From Apodospora peruviana (lineage: Eukaryota > Ascomycota > Sordariomycetes > Sordariales > Lasiosphaeriaceae), in contig JAUEDM010000001.1 in the NCBI GenBank assembly GCA_033439685.1, positions 6,262,001 through 6,326,000 on the forward strand: 64,000 nucleotides of DNA, given 5' to 3'. Position 1 is the first letter of the stretch. Each line of letters begins with the position of its first letter. Below the pieces are notes generated by a model. That model ran no database searches. It was not told where the DNA came from and was given only the letters and a program-made list of their open reading frames with translations. Shown here piece by piece: positions 59,290-64,000 of this stretch. Made by a program: the position numbers and the translations under genes.

Positions 59290-60137
59290 GGCTTTCTTTA
59301 TTTGTGTTTTGGTTTGTTGAAGTCTTTTCAGACTTAGGAAGGTACTTGGCCAAGCGTTTGCCGTCCCAATTCTCTGGAAGGGCTGTTAGTGGGGTCCGGT
59401 CTTGATGATCGACGGGAGTGGATTGATGGGCCGGGGCCGGGGTGGTTGGGCAGCTCGGGGTGATGGGTTAAGCCAGGCGATGGATGGCAGCTTGCTTTGT
59501 TAGAAAGAGACTAGAACCAGCAGCTGGATCATTGATGCTGTGCGGTTAGGGTTGGAGTGATGGTTGGGCTTGAATGGTCTCTCGTCTGAGCTTTTAAGAT
59601 GGGCGCCTTTCAATGATTGTCGTTGAGCTCAGCAGATGAAGGGGTTGAGACCTTGAGGAGACACCCTTGTTCGCAAGAAGTTGGGGAAGAGGGGCGTGAC
59701 TACCGCGGGGCAGCGGCGGGAAAGCCCCTGTCTCAATGACGTGAGGTGGGTGGCATCCGTCCTCTCCTTCCGATAACTGAATTGAAATTTCAATTCCCCG
59801 TAGCTGCATGCGCAACATATCATAACGGCAAGAATAGATGAGGTATTCTATTTGGAAAAGGTTCGAAGGAGAGAAGCAACATTGAGACATACCGGAAGTC
59901 ACGAGTCCTTGCCCTTTCATCCCACGATTAACAATGGCCCTTGTAAGTTGCAAGGGGGTCGGCTAGTATCGGCCTGGAGAGTGACCTCGGGACGATTTCA
60001 AGACGACATCCCCACGTCCTCAGGTCCCGTCCTTGAACAACTTTGAATGCTTTTGAACTTCTCTCCGCCCTCTACTCCCTCCTTCTCTTCAGTTTGCCTA
60101 TTTCAACTTTCCACATTTAGATCGCGTCAATTGCATC
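59290..60137. other. Divergent promoter region, FMN-protein / carboxylase
   Basis: About 0.85 kb. It contains GGTTAGGGTTGG (telomere-box-like) near 59544. No gene seen. Confidence 0.45.
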
Positions 60138-62556
60138 ATGCGCTCCTTAAAACGCACACACCACCAGCTCCGGGTGTCGCTCTGCCCCGCACCCGGAGCG
60201 CGACTGTTAGCCGGCGCGTCGATAGCTCCCTCTGCCTCTCCCGCATCCTCGGCCGCCATCACAACGCACGCTGCCGGTTCCAATTCCACCACAGCAGTTA
60301 GTCCAATTACGTCACTTCTCATCGCCAACCGCGGCGAGATTGCTCTGCGGATCGCCCGTACCGCGGCCGCTATGGGTATTCGCACCACCACCCTCTACAC
60401 CGACATCGATGCCGCCTCGCAACACGCGAAATGCACGCCTCACTCGCTTGCCCTGGGTCCGGCTGCAGCCTACCTCGATGGGCCTCGTATTGTGGCCCTG
60501 GCCAAACAGCATGGCATCCAAGCTCTCCATCCCGGCTACGGGTTCCTGAGCGAGAACGCCGGGTTCGCAAAGGCTTGCGAGGAAGCCGGAATCGTCTTCG
60601 TCGGCCCACCAGCACGCGCCATGACGGATATGGGCGATAAGGCTCGCAGCAAGGAGATTATGACGGCCGCCGGTGTTGCGTGCGTGCCGGGCTACCACGG
60701 GGAAGAACAAGGAGTTGAGCAACTACGAGCCAAGGCGCGCGACATCAAGTTTCCGGTCTTGCTGAAGAGCGTCAAAGGAGGAGGTGGCAAAGGTATGCGT
60801 ATCGTACGAACTGAGGACGAGTTTGAGGCACAACTCAAGAGCGCGCGGGCCGAGGCATGGGCAAGTTTCGGTGAGGGTGGTGAGGTGATGCTCGTGGAGA
60901 AGTACATTGTGCGTCCGAGGCACGTTGAAGTGCAGGTATTCGCCGACCGCTATGGGAACTGTGTTGCACTGGGCGAGCGGGACTGCAGCGTGCAGAGGAG
61001 ACACCAGAAGATCCTCGAGGAGAGCCCCGCCCCGTTGCTCGATGACCTTACAAGGAAAGATCTGTGGGAAAAGGCGAGGACGGCGGCAATTGCGGTGGGC
61101 TACATAGGCGCAGGAACGGTCGAGTTCATTCTGGACCGAGATACAGGCGAGTTCTACTTCATGGAGATGAACACCCGGCTGCAGGTGGAGCACCCCGTGA
61201 GTGAAATGGTCACCGGCACAGATCTGGTGGAGTGGCAGTTCCGAGTTGCATCCGGGGAGAGACTGCCGCTGACGCAAGACGAGATCGAGGCCAGGATTTT
61301 GGAGAGAGGGGCTGCGATTGAGGCGAGAATATACGCTGAAAATCCCGAAAAGGGATTTTTCCCGGACTCGGGAAAGCTTGTCCATCTCTCCACCCCCAAG
61401 ACGAGCGAAGACGTGCGGATCGATGCTGGGTTCATCGAAGGAGACACCGTCTCGGAAGCTTATGACGGCATGATCGCCAAGCTAATAGTTAGGGGCAAGG
61501 ACCGAGAGACGGCGATCCGCAAGTTGGAGCTGGCTCTCCGCGAGTACGAGGTCGTGGGGCTCAGCACTAATATCGAGTTCCTAAAGCGCCTCTGTCGGAG
61601 CCAGGCTTTCATTGAGGGTGATGTAGAGACCGGCTTCATCGATAAATGGAAAGACGAGCTGTTTCAGGCTCGCCCAACGGACAACGAGGTCTTCGCCCAG
61701 GCGGCTCTTGGTCTGCTAGGCTCACAGATAACCAACTCCGCCGGACACCGAAAAGACAGCCCACATGGCCAAACTCTCGGCTTCGGCGAGGTACGCAACC
61801 AGGCCGAGCGAAGATTCGCTTTCCGCGTCCGAGACGACGCCAGTGCGGAAGAGGGCAAGCTAGTCCAGGTCTCTGTGACCCAGACGGGCCACGGGCTGTT
61901 CAACGTGGCCGTCTCTCGGGTTGGCGATGAAAGCGAGGCGCCGCATGTTTTTGAGACCATTGTGTGCGAGTCAGCTTCGCCGTCCATGACCAAGACGACG
62001 CTCACCACGTTCTTCCCGCTCACGAGAATCGAGTCGACGCTCGTGCGGGACCCGACGAGGGACGACAGGCTGACGCTGTTCCAGCTGGGCCAGAAGACGG
62101 AGCTGCAGCTCGAGACGCCGGCGTGGTTCGATAAGGCCCTGGGGCTGAAGGAAGTAGCGGCTAGCGTGGTGGCGCCGATGCCGTGCAAGATTCTGAGAAA
62201 TGAAGTAGGAGAGGGCGAGGAGGTAGAAAAGGGCGCGCCGTTGGTCGTGTGAGTTCTCTTCTTCTGTCTCCTCCGCTTTTAACCCGTTACCTTCTACCAT
62301 GGTGGCTAACCTTTGTTGTTTTTGTTATAGCATCGAATCAATGAAAATGGAGACGGTAATCCGGTCGCCGCAAAGGGGTATCATTAAGAAGTTGGCTCAC
62401 AAGGAAGGTGTAAGTTTAGCCCTATGCCCCCATTATAGACTGGTCGTAGAGCTAATTCTAGTTTTACTCCAGGATATTTGCAAAGCGGGTACTGTTCTTG
62501 TTCTATTTGAAGAACTAGAGAGTTCTAGTGCCGAGGAGGGTGCTGGTAGCTCGTGA
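60138..62556 (+). CDS. Methylcrotonoyl-CoA carboxylase biotin-carrying alpha subunit
   Basis: Three exons (60138-62248, 62331-62409, 62473-62556) encode about 757 residues. The first 58 residues are a basic, Ala-rich mitochondrial presequence. The biotin carboxylase domain starts LLIANRGEIALRIARTA, has GGGGKGMR (about 214), ALGERDCSVQRRHQKILEE and EMNTRLQVEHPVSEMVTG. The carrier domain carries IESMKMET with the biotinyl-lysine at about residue 709, in a 79-nt middle exon. The length, the single carrier domain and the lack of a carboxyltransferase domain fit MCC alpha in leucine breakdown rather than pyruvate carboxylase; propionyl-CoA carboxylase is less likely in fungi. The beta partner is not in this window. 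Confidence 0.92.
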
Positions 62557-62821
62557 TATGGTCGAGGCTTATTGTTGTCGGCTCTTGGGATACCGAGGCC
62601 ACTTTATTGTTTGCGCTTCGATTTTCCATCTTTACAGTACCATAAGCCTCGGTCGTCTAAGTTAGCTAGCTGTAAATAAGAAAGTGATTGGATATGATGG
62701 ATTTGTCGGCGGGCATAGGCGTTGTTAGGGGCAGATATTTACTTACGCTATCGTATTAAACTGTGCTTCTAAAAACGAAGAGTTATAAAATCAATCACTT
62801 GAACGCATGTTATAATACCAA

Positions 62822-64000
62822 TCAAGCCAACGCGGCAATACCCATCATTTCAGCAGTACCAATAGGCGACAGATCATCCAGATCCAGTCCCTTAAAGCCT
62901 TCATCTTCCACCACCCACGACCTGCCCTTTTTGAGCGGCGCCGCGTAAAGCACCTCGCAGGCCCGGCCGACGACGAGCAAGCCCGGCGGACGGCTGCCCT
63001 CCTGCTCGATGGCCTCGGCGACATACTTCAGCGTCGTCCTGATGACGCGCTGGTCGGGACAGCTGGCTCGCTCGATGACCGCACAGGGCGTGTTGAGCGG
63101 CCACAGCGCTCTCTTATTCCTACTCCTTGTTCTCCCATTCCCGTTTGTCCTCTTCGATTCCGAGTTGTCATCTTCTACCACCACACCCTCTTGTTCTTCC
63201 TCCTTCTCCTCCTCGGCATCAGTAAAACGAGTCAACTCCGCCACAAGCCCACCAATTCGATGCAGCGCCATCAAAAACACCACCGTGCGGCTCTCCACAT
63301 ACTCAGGCGGAACCGGCGGCTTCCCCTTCTTGCCGGTACCGGTACAAATAAGCACCTGGTCAGCGACATCCCGTTGCGTAGCTGGAATCCCGGCGAACAG
63401 CGGCGCGCTGAGGCTGCTCGTAATGCCCGGCAGCACGATGATTCTATCATCACCCAGACCGCCCTGCCTACGAAAGAAATTGACCTCCTCCCCGCCTCTC
63501 CCGTAAATGAAGGGGTCCCCTTGCTTCAGGCGCAGCACCGTCTTGCCCGCGCGCACGCCCGCGAGCGCCTGCTCGAGCAGCTCCTCCTGCGCGCGGTCGG
63601 CGTTACCAGGAAACTTACGCGCGATGGACACGGGCGTGCGGCGAGGGATCAGGTCGAGCACCCCCCCTGGCACGAGTTTGTCGGCCAGAACCAAATCGGC
63701 GGCCTGGATGGCCTTGCAGGTTGCGCGGGTCAGTAGGTCCGGGTGGCCTGGTCCGCTTCCTGCGAGGATGATGCGGCCAGTGGTGCCAGGAGAAGGACCG
63801 AGTCGTGGACCGGAGTGACCGTTGTTGTTGTTGTTGTTGGCGGTCCCTGGGTACGACTCAAGAATGGCAGCCACATCCGCATCAGTAATAGCTGCCAGCC
63901 GCTTCAGGGGCCAGTACTCGCACACCTGCGCCAGCCAGCGCATGCGGCGCGTCTTCGCATCGTCAGCAGCCTCGGTGATAAGCTTGTTGAACGTCGCAGC
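62822..64000 (-). CDS. Siroheme synthase / uroporphyrinogen-III C-methyltransferase, C-terminal part
   Basis: The frame is open from the window edge (64000) to the stop at 62822-62824; 392 codons are visible and the N-terminus lies outside. The edge segment resembles the C-terminal helical part of the Met8-like dehydrogenase/ferrochelatase domain. From about codon 60 the SAM-dependent methyltransferase begins: ILAGSGPGHPDLLTRAT, VLADKLVPGGVLDLI, KTVLRLKQGDPFIYGRGGEE and VLPGITSSLSAPLFAGIP. It methylates uroporphyrinogen III toward siroheme, the cofactor of sulfite and nitrite reductases. A six-Asn run and a roughly 40-residue acidic then basic insertion (EEEKEEEQEG...) interrupt the usual fold order. 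The end (VVGRACEVLY) is normal. Confidence 0.9.
   Translation of the reverse strand, partial: AATFNKLITEAADDAKTRRMRWLAQVCEYWPLKRLAAITDADVAAILESYPGTANNNNNNGHSGPRLGPSPGTTGRIILAGSGPGHPDLLTRATCKAIQAADLVLADKLVPGGVLDLIPRRTPVSIARKFPGNADRAQEELLEQALAGVRAGKTVLRLKQGDPFIYGRGGEEVNFFRRQGGLGDDRIIVLPGITSSLSAPLFAGIPATQRDVADQVLICTGTGKKGKPPVPPEYVESRTVVFLMALHRIGGLVAELTRFTDAEEEKEEEQEGVVVEDDNSESKRTNGNGRTRSRNKRALWPLNTPCAVIERASCPDQRVIRTTLKYVAEAIEQEGSRPPGLLVVGRACEVLYAAPLKKGRSWVVEDEGFKGLDLDDLSPIGTAEMMGIAALA

Noticed and set aside
60723..61385. 220-codon minus-strand frame
   Set aside because: Antisense shadow of the biotin carboxylase domain.

Overview
The window looks like nuclear DNA of a filamentous ascomycete (Pezizomycotina), most likely a sordariomycete. 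The evidence is short GT-AG introns (about 50-190 nt) in nearly every gene, ascomycete-type protein families (CFEM, SUR7, a Pbs2/OS-5 type MAPKK, a cryptochrome-DASH with an RGG tail, a fungal glucokinase, NpgA-type phosphopantetheinyl transferase), and a degraded LINE tail. Genus cannot be fixed from sequence alone. There is no operon, CRISPR array, rRNA or tRNA that I can support. I rebuilt exon structures by joining frames at GT/AG sites and checking that family motifs continue across each junction.

Layout. 1-14 kb: a secreted CFEM GPI-protein; a PPIL1-type cyclophilin; on the minus strand a long Sgf11-like SAGA deubiquitinase-module subunit; an Naa50-like acetyltransferase carrying an N-terminal PIP box; a minus-strand glucokinase; and a minus-strand single-pass membrane protein with a cysteine-rich ectodomain. 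14-24.6 kb: a 3.8-kb gene-poor stretch, an HSPA12-like Hsp70 with a proline-rich N-terminus, a thaumatin-like surface protein, and a minus-strand ankyrin protein. 25-29 kb: a compact housekeeping block with RNA polymerase III subunit C11, Mediator subunit Med31 (minus) and signal peptide peptidase. 31-32.3 kb: an orphan acidic/serine-rich reading frame broken by three stops and a frame change. 35-39.3 kb: a 4'-phosphopantetheinyl transferase and a convergent cryptochrome-DASH. 39.3-48.6 kb: mostly gene-poor, holding a 16-bp perfect hairpin, a LINE 3' fragment ending in (AAT)8, and one mitochondrial-type hotdog thioesterase. 48.6-64 kb: a SUR7/claudin-like protein, the Pbs2 MAPKK (minus), an auxin-efflux-carrier-like transporter, an FMN-binding oxidase-like protein (minus), methylcrotonoyl-CoA carboxylase alpha, and the C-terminal part of a siroheme synthase/uroporphyrinogen-III methyltransferase running off the right edge.

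The genes do not form one biosynthetic cluster. They are mostly independent housekeeping loci: transcription (SAGA, Mediator, Pol III), central metabolism (glucokinase, leucine catabolism, siroheme), stress and light response (Pbs2, cry-DASH) and the cell surface (CFEM, thaumatin-like, SUR7). The points most worth a second look are the PIP-box/Naa50 combination, the broken orphan gene at 31-32.3 kb, the extra zinc-ligand cluster in the Sgf11-like protein, the hairpin at 41.1 kb, and a recurrent intergenic TACGGARTA motif.
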